From assembly GCA_035292625.1 (NCBI GenBank), contig DATDPS010000064.1, positions 1 to 48,626 on the forward strand: a stretch of 48,626 bases of DNA, given 5' to 3'. Shown here piece after piece: positions 16,462-26,500 of this stretch (position 1 is its first letter; every line of letters begins with the position of its first letter). The stretch is from SHZL01 sp035292625 (GTDB lineage: Bacteria; Pseudomonadota; Gammaproteobacteria; Xanthomonadales; SZUA-36). The translations under genes and the position numbers were made by a program. The notes under the pieces are model-generated. The model was not told the DNA's origin. It worked only from the letters and a program-made list of their open reading frames with translations, and did not search any database.

Positions 16462-17553
16462 ATGCCTGAAGTTCCGACGACCGAAGTTCACGTGCCAGGA
16501 AACTGCCAGCCTTCCGTTCGTCACTCCCGCGACTGGCCCAAGGGTTCGGTCATTCGCCTCGATCATCGTTCGACTGTGCTGCGTGACAACCCCTGGAGCG
16601 ATCCGACCGATCGGTCCGTTTATGTATATTTGCCCGCCAGTTACAGCGAAATTCTCCAACCGTTCATTGCCCTATGGGACCTGGCTGCGTTCAGCAATTC
16701 GGGTCGAGGCCATCTGAATTGGCGCAACCACGGGGAGAATTTACCGGATCGCCTGGACCGGCTGATGGGAACCGGCGCCATGCCAGCCGTGGTGGTGGTG
16801 ATACCGGACTGTTACACCTCCCTGGGTGGTAACCAGTACATCAATACCGCCGGGGTGGGGCAGTATGCGGATTACCTGGTCACGGAACTCGTGCCTTTCA
16901 TAGCATCCAGGGTCAACGTGATCGATAATCGGAACGGCCGCGGACTGTTCGGCAAGTCTTCCGGTGGATTTGGCGCATTGCACCACGGCATGAAATACAG
17001 CCATGCCTGGGGTGCGGTAGCCAGCCATGCCGGAGACGTTGGTTTTGATTTGGTTTACCGTCCGGCATTCGCGGATACGTGCGCAGCATTGCTGGAGCAT
17101 GAAGGAGATTCGATAGCCTTTATCCGTGAGTTCTGGTGTAAGAACAACCCTTCGGCACAGGAATTTTCCGCGCTGATGATCCTGGCCATGGCGGCCAGTT
17201 ATGACCCGGATCCAGGGCAGCCGCGGTGCATTCGTTTGCCATTTGACATTCGAACCTGCGCCCTGGATGAACAACGCTGGGCGAGGTGGTTGACGTATGA
17301 TCCCCTGAACCTGACGGCTGACGATGCGGCAGGATTGAAAAGCCTGCATGGCCTGTATATCGACGTGGGCAGCTACGATCAGTACCGTATCCAGTATGGT
17401 TGCCGTGCCCTGGCTGACAAACTGAACGGCCTGGGTGTCGGATTTCATTTCGAGGAGTTCAACGGCAGTCACTCAGCGATTGACTGGCGCCTGGATCACT
17501 CCTTGCCCTTTCTTGCCGGGGCCTTGAAAAAAGCCCTGGACGCAGCCACGTGA
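16462..17553 (+). CDS. Putative esterase, alpha/beta hydrolase (esterase D / Fes-like)
   Basis: 363 residues. A nucleophile elbow GKSSG centred on Ser166 lies in GRGLFGKSSGGFGALHHGM; an acidic residue in DVGSYDQY and a histidine in NGSHSAIDW complete a likely triad. The start of the fold (VYVYLPASY) and VVVVIPDCYTSLGGNQY match the putative esterase family that includes Fes, EstD and mycolyltransferases. No signal peptide is seen. The ATG at 16462 fits the fold best; the frame is open upstream through the 3' end of galU. The substrate is unknown. It lies between galU and nfuA on the same strand. Confidence 0.8.
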   Translation: MPEVPTTEVHVPGNCQPSVRHSRDWPKGSVIRLDHRSTVLRDNPWSDPTDRSVYVYLPASYSEILQPFIALWDLAAFSNSGRGHLNWRNHGENLPDRLDRLMGTGAMPAVVVVIPDCYTSLGGNQYINTAGVGQYADYLVTELVPFIASRVNVIDNRNGRGLFGKSSGGFGALHHGMKYSHAWGAVASHAGDVGFDLVYRPAFADTCAALLEHEGDSIAFIREFWCKNNPSAQEFSALMILAMAASYDPDPGQPRCIRLPFDIRTCALDEQRWARWLTYDPLNLTADDAAGLKSLHGLYIDVGSYDQYRIQYGCRALADKLNGLGVGFHFEEFNGSHSAIDWRLDHSLPFLAGALKKALDAAT

Positions 17554-17599
17554 TAAGCTGCAGCCGGAATGTGGCAAAGACCTTCAGGGTGATGAAGTC

Positions 17600-18208
17600 A
17601 TGATTGAAATTACTTCCACAGCGCAGAATTATTTCCAGCGCCTGATTGCACAGCAGGAAGAAGAAGGCCTGGGATTGAGGATTTCCGTCCGGCTGCCTGG
17701 CACCCCAAATGCGAGTTGTGACCTGCAATTCTGTCCTGCAGGCCAACAGCGGGACACGGATTGCGTGATCCCTTACCCCCTGTTCAATCTGTTTGTTGCC
17801 CACGACAGCGAACGCTGGCTGCAGCAGGCGCAGATCGATTTTGAAGAAAGTTCAACCGGGGGGGCGCTCACCATCCGGGCACCGGGTATCAAGGGTTCAG
17901 AACCGGCGGGAGATGCACCGGTCGAGCATCGCGTGGAATGGCTGCTCGAATCAGAAATCAATCCGTCGCTGGCTTCACACGGAGGCCGGGTTTCCCTGGT
18001 GGAAATAACCCGCAAAATGGAAGTGGTATTGCAATTCGGCGGTGGTTGTCATGGTTGTGGCATGGTCGATGTCACTCTGAAACAAGGCATCGAGAAAACC
18101 TTGACCGAGAAAATACCGGAAATCACGGCGGTAATTGACTCAACCGACCACCGTAGCGGTAAAAACCCCTACTACGCACCCGGAGCCAGGGGTCACTCAG
18201 CAGTGTGA
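17600..18208 (+). CDS. nfuA: Fe/S biogenesis protein NfuA
   Basis: 202 residues with an N-terminal degenerate A-type domain (about 1-95) and a C-terminal Nfu domain holding the cluster cysteines Cys150 and Cys153 in GGGCHGCGMVDVTLK. NfuA carries a 4Fe-4S cluster between two subunits and hands it to target enzymes, notably under oxidative stress or iron limitation. Length and cysteine placement agree with the E. coli protein. The two cytochrome c genes beyond are convergent; no clear terminator is visible in the 41-base gap. Confidence 0.95.
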   Translation: MIEITSTAQNYFQRLIAQQEEEGLGLRISVRLPGTPNASCDLQFCPAGQQRDTDCVIPYPLFNLFVAHDSERWLQQAQIDFEESSTGGALTIRAPGIKGSEPAGDAPVEHRVEWLLESEINPSLASHGGRVSLVEITRKMEVVLQFGGGCHGCGMVDVTLKQGIEKTLTEKIPEITAVIDSTDHRSGKNPYYAPGARGHSAV

Positions 18209-18249
18209 ACCGAGGGTAGCCGGGCCAGCCAGTTAATTCGCGAGACGGC

Positions 18250-18591
18250 CTATTCCTTTGAAAGGTCCTGCAAACCCTGCAGGCCGGAATACCAGCTGGC
18301 CAGGTCTTCAATATCCTGATTGGTGAGTGGCGCAGCCATGCCGGCCATGATGGCGTTGGTTCGCTTGCCCGAGCGGTAATCGGAGAGGGCTTTGACCAGG
18401 TAACTTTGGTGTTGCCCCGCAAGCACCGGGTAGTACGGGTCTATGCCGCGGCCATCCTTGCCATGGCAGGCCTCGCAGGGAAGCGATTTTGCCATTCCAG
18501 CTTCGGGTGTTCCCTTTGCGGCCGCGGTTGTTGGCAGCAGGGGCAAGCCCAACAGGAAAGTGAGCAGCAGGTTTTTCAGCGCAGTTCTCAT
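18250..18591 (-). CDS. Small periplasmic cytochrome c (downstream of a tandem pair)
   Basis: From the ATG at 18591, 113 residues: a signal peptide (MRTALKNLLLTFLLGLPLLP, cleaved near TTAAA), the haem site CEACH with Cys39, Cys42 and His43, and a candidate axial methionine in MAGMAAPL. The YPVLAGQHQSYLVKAL and DIEDLASWYS segments match class I cytochromes of the c4/c553 kind. It likely carries electrons in the periplasm. An ATG at 18609 would overlap the upstream cytochrome by 11 bases, but the signal peptide fits better from 18591. Confidence 0.88.
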   Translation of the reverse strand: MRTALKNLLLTFLLGLPLLPTTAAAKGTPEAGMAKSLPCEACHGKDGRGIDPYYPVLAGQHQSYLVKALSDYRSGKRTNAIMAGMAAPLTNQDIEDLASWYSGLQGLQDLSKE

Positions 18592-18598
18592 CGTTCGT

Positions 18599-18931
18599 TT
18601 AGCCGCCATTGCCAATACTCGCGAAATAGGCAGAAATATCCTTGATGTCCTGGTCCGACAGGCTATCTGCCTGCAATTCCATGGTTGGGTGATCACGCTC
18701 ACCCCCGCGGTAGGCCATGAGAGCCGCAACCAGGTACTCGTAATTCTGACCGCCTATTTTGGGAACCTTGTACGTGGGATACGCATTGTTGTACCCGGGA
18801 ATTCCATGGCAGCCTTTGCAGGTGTAGGACTTGGTTTTGCCTGCGGCTGGATCGACTTCGGCCGCGCGCAGGTAGCTTGCGACCAGCAATAACAAGATAA
18901 ATAGCATGAACCGCATCAGCTGCAAGGGCAT
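18599..18931 (-). CDS. Small periplasmic cytochrome c (upstream of a tandem pair)
   Basis: 110 residues with an N-terminal signal peptide (MRFMLFILLLLVASYLRAAE), haem site CKGCH with Cys38, Cys41 and His42, and a probable axial methionine in PTMELQA. Shared segments with its neighbour (KIGGQNYEYLVAALMAYRGG versus LAGQHQSYLVKALSDYRSG) indicate an old duplication. Two such single-haem proteins in tandem resemble the two halves of the dihaem cytochrome c4. The redox partner is not in the window. The start could be Met1 or the Met at residue 6. Confidence 0.88.
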   Translation of the reverse strand: MPLQLMRFMLFILLLLVASYLRAAEVDPAAGKTKSYTCKGCHGIPGYNNAYPTYKVPKIGGQNYEYLVAALMAYRGGERDHPTMELQADSLSDQDIKDISAYFASIGNGG

Positions 18932-19310
18932 CGGGGTCTCGTTTTCAGACAGTCGAAATCAACAGGCGGCGATTATACCCGGTGACTGATTTCAAACCAA
19001 CGATCGTCGGTATGGCCGTGCTTTACTTCCAACGCATGGCGGAGGCGGCCAAATAGTGCCTGTCTTCGCCAGAACAGCGATTGATGCATGGAAAAGTGGA
19101 CACCTGAAACCAGGTCCTGCAGATGAACTTCCGGTGTAACTTTGACGCCGTTTCCTGCGTCTACAGGGGGGTGCCGTCCGGGCCTGCATATTTGGTGGCT
19201 CGGAAATTGCATAAAACACAAGGGGCGGCACACGTGACGTTTGGCATATGCGAAAATAAGGTTTACTGTGCTACTGTGCTACAAATATATAACACCAAGG
19301 TGAAAACATC
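18932..19310. promoter_or_regulatory. Intergenic region between cytochromes and RND operon
   Basis: 379 bases between divergent genes. The left end should hold the cytochrome promoter. The right end holds the RND operon promoter region: an 8-base tandem repeat ACTGTGCT twice at 19265-19280, an AT-rich AAATATATAA stretch at 19283-19292, and AGGTG at 19299-19303, 8 bases before the ATG at 19311. A minus-strand frame of 86 codons (18973-19233) shows no recognisable domain, start site or ribosome-binding site, so I do not call it a gene. Confidence 0.45.
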
Positions 19311-20408
19311 ATGAGCAGAAGATTTTTATCCCGCTTGAAATGGTCTGCATGGGTGATTGCGGTGGTGCTCTGTGGCGTCAGTTTACAGGGCTGCATGGAA
19401 CAGGCGAATGGCAGTATCGATGCGAAGCCCGGAGAGGAAATTGCGGCAATCCCGGTTGAAGTCATTACTGTTGTCAATGGCGATGTGGCCGCCTTTTACT
19501 CCGGGACGACAACGATAGAATCTGATGAACAGGCGACCGTAGTGTCGCAGATTACCGGGGTGGTGCTGGAGATCAACGCCGAGGAAGGCGATTTTGTAGA
19601 GGCTGGGAAAGTCCTGGCGCGTGTGGAAACAGATCGTTATGTCCTGGAAGTCGAGCGCAACAACGCGGCGCTCAAGCGCCTGGAAACCGATTTCCAGCGA
19701 AAGCAGGAATTGTTCGAGAAGAAACTGGTCAGCGCCGAGGATTTTGAGCGTGTCAGGGCCGAATATGATGCGCAAAAAGCCTCGGTTGGTCTGGCCAGGC
19801 TGAACCTCAGGTATACGCAGATCGTTGCGCCGATAAGCGGCTACGTGGCAGAGCGTCTGGTGCGGGTGGGCAACCTGGTGGAGGTGTATCAGCCGGTATT
19901 CAGTATCGCCAGCTATGATCCGCTGCTTGCCGTATTGCATGTGCCGGAACGTGAATTGAGCGTATTGCGAAAAGAGCTGGCGGTGACCGTCACTTTGGAT
20001 GCACTGCCAAACAAAAATTTCTCCGGTGAAGTGATCCGCATCAGCCCGGTGGTGGATCCGGCAACAGGCACGTTCCGGGTTACCGCCGAAATTCGCGACC
20101 CGGAAAAGATTCTCAAGCCGGGATTGTTCGGTCGTGTTGATATCCTTTACGACATGCGCCGGGACGTGCCGCTGGTGCCGCGCAGCGCCGTGATCACCGA
20201 GGATGAGGCAAGCCACGTATTTGTTGTGGGCGAGGACAGTAACGTCTTGCGGCGGGCGGTCAAACTAGGTTATGAGCGCAACGGCCACGTGGAAATCATT
20301 GATGGTGTCAGGGCTGGCGACAAGGTGGTGACGGCTGGCAAGGGCAGTCTGAGTGAGGGCAGTCATGTCGAAGTAGTCGATGCGCCGGGCAACACGCCCG
20401 AAGCCTGA
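19311..20408 (+). CDS. RND efflux periplasmic adaptor (membrane fusion) lipoprotein
   Basis: 365 residues with a lipoprotein signal peptide ending in the lipobox SLQGC (Cys28), so it is probably anchored to the inner membrane. Two halves of a lipoyl/barrel-sandwich domain (SQITGVVLEINAEEGDFVEAG and IVAPISGYVAERLVRVGNLVEV) flank a coiled-coil hairpin at about 105-150. Beta-barrel and membrane-proximal domains follow (VDPATGTFRVTAEI, LKPGLFGRV). It joins the two pumps downstream to an outer-membrane channel. Spacing to the first pump is 23 bases. No channel gene of the TolC kind is nearby. Confidence 0.93.
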   Translation: MSRRFLSRLKWSAWVIAVVLCGVSLQGCMEQANGSIDAKPGEEIAAIPVEVITVVNGDVAAFYSGTTTIESDEQATVVSQITGVVLEINAEEGDFVEAGKVLARVETDRYVLEVERNNAALKRLETDFQRKQELFEKKLVSAEDFERVRAEYDAQKASVGLARLNLRYTQIVAPISGYVAERLVRVGNLVEVYQPVFSIASYDPLLAVLHVPERELSVLRKELAVTVTLDALPNKNFSGEVIRISPVVDPATGTFRVTAEIRDPEKILKPGLFGRVDILYDMRRDVPLVPRSAVITEDEASHVFVVGEDSNVLRRAVKLGYERNGHVEIIDGVRAGDKVVTAGKGSLSEGSHVEVVDAPGNTPEA

Positions 20409-20431
20409 ACCCAAAAGCGTCCAGACCCATC

Positions 20432-23400
20432 ATGAGTGCAAGTAGCCTTAAACTGGTAGAGATTGCCACGCGACGCCATGTTGCCATTTCAATGGCGGCG
20501 GTCACACTGGTGCTGTTCGGACTAATTTCCCTGAAGGAACTCCCGGTCAACCTGTTGCCGGATCTTTCTTACCCAACCCTCACGGTCCGCACCGAATACC
20601 AGGGTTCGGCACCCGAGGAAGTGGAAACGCTGTTGACTCGCCCGGTCGAGGAATCAGTGGGTGTGGTCAAGAATGTCATCGCCGTGAAGTCCGTGTCCCG
20701 GGCAGGACAGTCCGATGTCATTCTCGAATTCGCCTGGGGCACGGACATGGACCGCGCCGGCCTGGAAGTGCGGGAAAAACTGGAACTTCTGCAATTGCCT
20801 TTAGAGGTATCACGGCCCCTGCTGCTGCGTTTCAATCCGGCGACTGACCCCATCATGCGTTATGGTTTGTTTCAACGGGATGACGCCGGCAGCGGTAAAG
20901 AAACCGGCTTGAAAGTTCTGCGGCGTTTTGCTGATGAAGAAATCAAGAAACTGCTGGAGCCTGTTGAAGGCGTGGCCGCGGTCAAGGTCAGCGGCGGACT
21001 GGAAGATGAAATCCAGATCTCGATTGACCAGCACAAGATGGCTCAGCTCAATCTGTCACTCGATACCCTTACGTCACGCCTCGCGGCGGAGAACATCAAT
21101 TTCTCCGCTGGCCGGCTGGAAGAGGGCGCCCAGCGCTACCTGGTCCGTACCATAAACCAATTCGCCTCAGTCGACGAAATCGCCAATCTGGTGGTGGCGC
21201 CTGGTGTGGCGCGTCCGGTTTACCTGCGGGATGTAGCAAAAGTTGCGGCGGGGTACAGTGAGCGCGAAGCCATTATCCGTATGGATGGACATGAAGCCGT
21301 TGAAGTCGCGATCTACAAGGAAGGAGACGCGAACACGGTGCAGGTCGCCAAAGGGGTCGACTCGCGTGTCAAAGCGCTTGCGGAAACGATGCCCCCGGGT
21401 TTGTCGATGGAAAAGGTGGACGACCAGTCGTTGTTCATCGACCGGGCCATCAGCGAGGTGGTCGACTCGGCCTTGCTGGGCGGATTGCTGGCGGTATTGG
21501 TGATTTTCCTTTTCCTGCGCAACTGGTGGTACACCCTCATCATCGGATTGTCGATCCCCATTTCCGTTGTGGCGACGTTTTTCCTGATGGGGCAGAGTGG
21601 TATCTCGCTCAACATCATGTCCCTGGGTGGCATTGCCCTTGCCACCGGTATGCTGGTGGATAACAGCATCGTAGTGCTGGAAAACATTTCACGTTATCGC
21701 CAGGCGGGTGAAGGTTTGGTCAGCGCGGCTTGCAAGGGCGCCAGTGAAGTTGGCGGCGCCGTTATCGCCTCGACCCTGACGACCATAGCGGTGTTCCTGC
21801 CACTGGCGTTTGTCGATGGTGTAGCGGGGCAGTTGTTCCGCGACCAGGCCCTGACTGTCACCTATTCGCTGATTATTTCGCTGGGTGTGGCAATGACCTT
21901 GATTCCCATGATGGTGTCGCTGCGCGGTCACAACGACAAGACCTTGCAGCCCGGGACCAGCCGGGGCGCCCATTGGGTACAGTCACGGTATGATGTATTG
22001 CTGAAATGGGCATTGCAAAAGCGCCTTATAACCTTGACAGTCGGCTCATTGTTACTGGCCATGTCCGCCATCCTGTTGCAGCGCACTGGAACAGAATTGG
22101 TGCCGCAATTGGAACAGGGCCGATTCGAAGTTAACCTGGAAGCGACGCCTGGAACTCCATTGGAGGCAACGGACGCGGTACAGGTTTCCATGCAGCGGAC
22201 TGCAACAGACGAACCTGCCGTGGAACTGGTTTACGGGGTCGCAGGTTCTGGCAACCGCATCGATGCGAATCCGACCGAGAGTGGGGAAAATATTGCGCGC
22301 ATGCTGATCGTGATGAAGTCAGGCTCAGACCCGGCACAGCGAGTGGCAGTTATTGAAAAACTCCGTGAAAGAGTGCGACAGTTTGCCGGACTTGAAGCGA
22401 CATTTACCACGCCAGAATTGCTCAGTTTCGACAAGCCGCTTGAAATCGAAATCCAGGGTTATGATTTTGATTCATTGCGCAGCACCAGTGATGAAGTGTT
22501 GCAGCGCTTGCACAAATCTGACCGATTTGCCGACATCGAGTCGAGCGTGGAACGGGGCCATCCTGAAATCCAGATCTATTTCGATCAGGAACGAGCCGCT
22601 GCGCTGGGACTAACGGTCAAACAGGTGTCCGACCAGGTGGTGGGCAAGATTCGCGGCCGCGTGGCAACGCGTTACAGTTGGCGTGACCGTAAGATAGACG
22701 TGCTGGTGCGGGTGGGAGAGGAAGAGCGTCAATCTGTCGACGCAGTACGTAATTTGATCATCAACCCGGAGAGTGAACGGCCGGTTCCCTTGTCTTCGGT
22801 TGCCGAGATTGTCGTGGCTGAAGGCCCTGCCGAGATTCGTCGCAGCAGCCAGGAGCGAGTCGCATTGATCCAGGCCAACCTTGCTTACGGTGACCTCGGT
22901 TCTGCCGTGGCCGACGCGGAAGGCCTGCTCAGAGGAATGCCCATGCTTTATGGGTTGTCCATGAAAATTACTGGCCAGAGTGAGGAAATGAAAGCCTCTT
23001 TCGACTCGTTGCTGTTCGCGCTTGGCCTGGCTGTTTTCCTGGTCTACCTGGTGATGGCGGCACAATTCGAATCGCTGTTACATCCGTTTGTGATCCTTTT
23101 CTCCATTCCGTTCGCGGCCGTTGGTGTGGCGCTGGCACTGTGGCTGACCGACACGCGGCTGAGTGTTATTGTATTCATCGGGCTGATCATGCTGGCGGGA
23201 ATCGTGGTCAACAACGCCATCGTGCTGGTCGATATGATCAACAAGCTGCGCGGGCGTGGAGTGGCGCGAATGGACGCGATCCGCGAAGCGGCGCATCTGC
23301 GCCTGCGCCCCATAATGATGACCACCATGACCACGGTTCTGGGCATGCTGCCCATGGCTTTCGGCTTGGGTGAGGGCTCCGAGATGCGCTCCCCCATGGC

Positions 23401-23581
23401 GATCACCGTGATCAGCGGCCTGATCACCTCGACCATGCTCACTTTGCTGGTGGTACCGGTCATGTATTCCTTGCTCGACCGCCGTCGCGAGAGTTCCGGG
23501 ACGGAATCCAAGCCATCCATTTTGGCCGCAAGTGCATCCGGACCACTGAGCACGTCCAGTACTCTGCCGGTGCGGAGCTGA
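20432..23581 (+). CDS. RND efflux permease, first of a tandem pair
   Basis: 1049 residues, full length for an AcrB-like inner-membrane pump: one N-terminal membrane helix, a large periplasmic loop, a helix block at about 340-530, a second loop, and a final helix block from about 855. The TM4 motif reads GMLVDNSIVVLENISRYR with Asp410 and Asn411; AcrB has two aspartates here. The DN form is common in other RND branches. It exports unknown substrates using the proton gradient. Only 3 bases separate it from the second pump, so the two are surely co-expressed. Confidence 0.93.
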   Translation: MSASSLKLVEIATRRHVAISMAAVTLVLFGLISLKELPVNLLPDLSYPTLTVRTEYQGSAPEEVETLLTRPVEESVGVVKNVIAVKSVSRAGQSDVILEFAWGTDMDRAGLEVREKLELLQLPLEVSRPLLLRFNPATDPIMRYGLFQRDDAGSGKETGLKVLRRFADEEIKKLLEPVEGVAAVKVSGGLEDEIQISIDQHKMAQLNLSLDTLTSRLAAENINFSAGRLEEGAQRYLVRTINQFASVDEIANLVVAPGVARPVYLRDVAKVAAGYSEREAIIRMDGHEAVEVAIYKEGDANTVQVAKGVDSRVKALAETMPPGLSMEKVDDQSLFIDRAISEVVDSALLGGLLAVLVIFLFLRNWWYTLIIGLSIPISVVATFFLMGQSGISLNIMSLGGIALATGMLVDNSIVVLENISRYRQAGEGLVSAACKGASEVGGAVIASTLTTIAVFLPLAFVDGVAGQLFRDQALTVTYSLIISLGVAMTLIPMMVSLRGHNDKTLQPGTSRGAHWVQSRYDVLLKWALQKRLITLTVGSLLLAMSAILLQRTGTELVPQLEQGRFEVNLEATPGTPLEATDAVQVSMQRTATDEPAVELVYGVAGSGNRIDANPTESGENIARMLIVMKSGSDPAQRVAVIEKLRERVRQFAGLEATFTTPELLSFDKPLEIEIQGYDFDSLRSTSDEVLQRLHKSDRFADIESSVERGHPEIQIYFDQERAAALGLTVKQVSDQVVGKIRGRVATRYSWRDRKIDVLVRVGEEERQSVDAVRNLIINPESERPVPLSSVAEIVVAEGPAEIRRSSQERVALIQANLAYGDLGSAVADAEGLLRGMPMLYGLSMKITGQSEEMKASFDSLLFALGLAVFLVYLVMAAQFESLLHPFVILFSIPFAAVGVALALWLTDTRLSVIVFIGLIMLAGIVVNNAIVLVDMINKLRGRGVARMDAIREAAHLRLRPIMMTTMTTVLGMLPMAFGLGEGSEMRSPMAITVISGLITSTMLTLLVVPVMYSLLDRRRESSGTESKPSILAASASGPLSTSSTLPVRS

Positions 23582-23584
23582 GCC

Positions 23585-26500
23585 ATGGCGCCGGCCCGGT
23601 TCGCGCTCAACCGTCCCGTCACTATCCTCATGATATTTGTCTCGGCGGTCGCCATTGGCTTGATTACCAGCCGCCTGTTGCCCCTGGAATATTTTCCGGC
23701 TGTCGATGTACCGTTCATCCTGGTTGACATCCCGTATGAAGGATCTACGCCCAAAGAGGTCGAGCGCGAAATTACCCGCCCGGTAGAAGAAGTGATCGCC
23801 ACGTTGAGCGGCATCAAGCGCCTGGAGTCTACTTCAGCCGCAACCGGCGCACAGTTTGAAGTGGAGTTCGACTGGGGTGCTGACGTCGCGGTCAAAGCCG
23901 TGGAGGCACGGGAGCGGGTCGAAGCCATCCGCGACCAGTTGCCGGCCGACATCCGCCGCATCAACGTGCTCAAATTCAATTTCACCGATCAGCCGCTGCT
24001 CACTTTGCGCATATCCAGTGAACGTGACCTGTCGCTAGCTTACGATATGCTGATGCGGCAGCTGGTCCGCCCGTTGGAACGTATCCCGGGCGTGGCGAGG
24101 GTTGATTTTCAGGGAATCGAACCGCGGGAGATTCTCATTGCCCTGGATGCCAACCGCGTGGTGGCTCATGGCATCGATCTTATCGATCTGCAAAGCCGCC
24201 TGCAGCAAGTCAATTTCTCGGATTCCGCAGGCCTGATCCGCGACGAAGGTACCCGCTACCGGGTAAGTCCGCGCGGAGAATTTCGCAGTGTCGAAGAGAT
24301 TCAGGACCTGGTGATCACCGACAGTGGCTTGCGTATCAGCGATATCGCCGAAGTGACCTACGACAGCCAGCGACGTAACTACGCCCGCCATCTCGATCGC
24401 AAATATGCCATTGGCGTGAGTGTGTTCAAGGAAAGTGGAGCCAACCTGGTGGACGTCGGGCGCCGCGTGATGACAGAGGTGGAACGCATAAGAGAGAGTC
24501 CGGAGATGCAGGGCATCAACCTGTTCTTTCTGGAGGACCAGGCCAAGGGCGTGACGGAGTCACTCAGCGAACTGTTAAAGGCCGGCCTTGTCGGCGCCCT
24601 CTTGTCCATGTTCGTGTTGTATTTCTTTGTGCGTAATATTCCCACTACCTTGATGGTGTCACTATCGGTTCCGATAGCGATTGCCATCACACTCGGTGTC
24701 ATGTACTTCCTCGGCTTGTCGCTGAATATCCTTTCCATGATGGGCCTGATGCTGGCAGTGGGCATGCTGGTGGACAACTCGGTGGTGGTCAGCGAAAGCA
24801 TCCAAACCGAGAGAGAGCGAACACCGGGTGATCCGCAAGGCGCTTCTTTGAGAGGTGTACGTAGCGTGGGCCTGGCGGTAACAGCGGGTACCTTGACCAG
24901 TGCCGCGGTATTTTTACCCATTATTTTCGGGGAGAAGGATAATATTTCCATTTTCCTGACCCATGTGGCCGTCGCCATCGTCGTGTCCTTGTCCATTTCC
25001 CTGCTCATCGCGCAAACCCTCATCCCGCTCCTGGCTTCGCGCATGCAAGTGCCTGCCACGAAGGCCGATGGCATGATCGAACGCCTCAAGTTCCAGTATG
25101 TGAAATTGTTGCGTTGGAACATGCGGCACCGCTGGCTGGCCGCGCTTTCTGTGGTATTGGCTCTCGGCTCTGCCGCCATTCCCATGAGCGTGGTGGAAAC
25201 GGACATGTTTCCGCAAAACCTGACACGCAACCTGTTCATGAATTTTCACCTGGATGGAAACTATCCGCTGGAACAGGTGAAGAGAGCTGTGGACCAGGTG
25301 GAGAACTACCTCTACGAAAACCAGGAACGTTTCGAAATCCGGGCCGTTTATACCTACTACGACGAAGCAGGTGAGGCGCAGTCGTCGGTCTTGCTCACTG
25401 ATGATGACGAAGCGACCCGCTCATCCCAGGAAATCACCCGCGATATTCTGGAAGGCATGCCCAAAATAGCCATTGGCAAACCCGATTTCAGTTTTGAGCG
25501 TGTGGGTGGCGGCGAACAACTTGGCATCACGCTGAGCGGGTCATCCAGTGAAGCGCTCGAAAACCTGGCGGAAGATGCGGTGAGGGTTTTGTCCGCCGTA
25601 CCCGGTCTCACCGGCGTGGTTTCAGCGGCCGCAATTGGTGAAGAGGAATTGCAGGTACGAGTGGATCGTGAGCGGGCCAACAGCCTGGGGTTCACTACCG
25701 AGGATGTAGCCCTGGCAGTATCCATCGCGCTGCGCGGTGTTGAACTGCGTGAATTCAGGGGCGAGGAGGGTGAGATTCCCGTGCGCCTGCAATTTCGCGA
25801 AGTGGACCGTAAGAACCTGGACGACTTGCGCGATCTGAAATTGCGCAATGCCGCAGGTGTGCAGGTTCCCCTGATGGCCATGGTTGAAGTCAGCCAGCAT
25901 TCCGGCGCCTCACGCATCCAGCGCATCAACCGTCAAACGGGACTTCGCGTAACCGCTCAACTGGATGACATTAGCGCGGACCGGGCCAAGGAATTGATCA
26001 AAGAGCGCATGGATCTGCTGGCTTTGCCGCCTGGCTACCAATGGCAGTTTGGCGAAGGTTTCGATGAAGACAAGGAAGCCATGCAAAAAATGATTTTCAA
26101 TCTCATCCTGGCCATAGCCATTATTTATATTGTGCTGGCGGCGCAGTTCGAATCACTGCTCTACCCGGTCAGCATGATTTGCACCATCCTGTTTTCCGTA
26201 GTAGGGGTCTACTGGTTCTTCCTTTTCACCGGCACTGCTTTTTCCATCATGAGTATGATCGGAATCCTGATTCTGATCGGGGTGGTGGTAAACAACGGCA
26301 TTGTCTTGATCGACCACGTCAACCAGTTGCGCCTGCAAGGCCTGGACCGGGATGAGGCCCTGGTGCAAGCTGGCCGTGACCGCCTGCGCCCCATCCTGAT
26401 GACAGTGGGCACCACAGTTTTGGGGCTTTTGCCACTGTGCATCGGCACCACCCAGATGGGTGGAAACGGTCCGCCATACTTTCCCATGGCCCGTGCCATC

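Noticed and set aside
18973..19233. An 86-codon minus-strand frame in the cytochrome/RND gap
   Set aside because: No domain, signal peptide or ribosome-binding site. Could be a remnant but nothing supports it.
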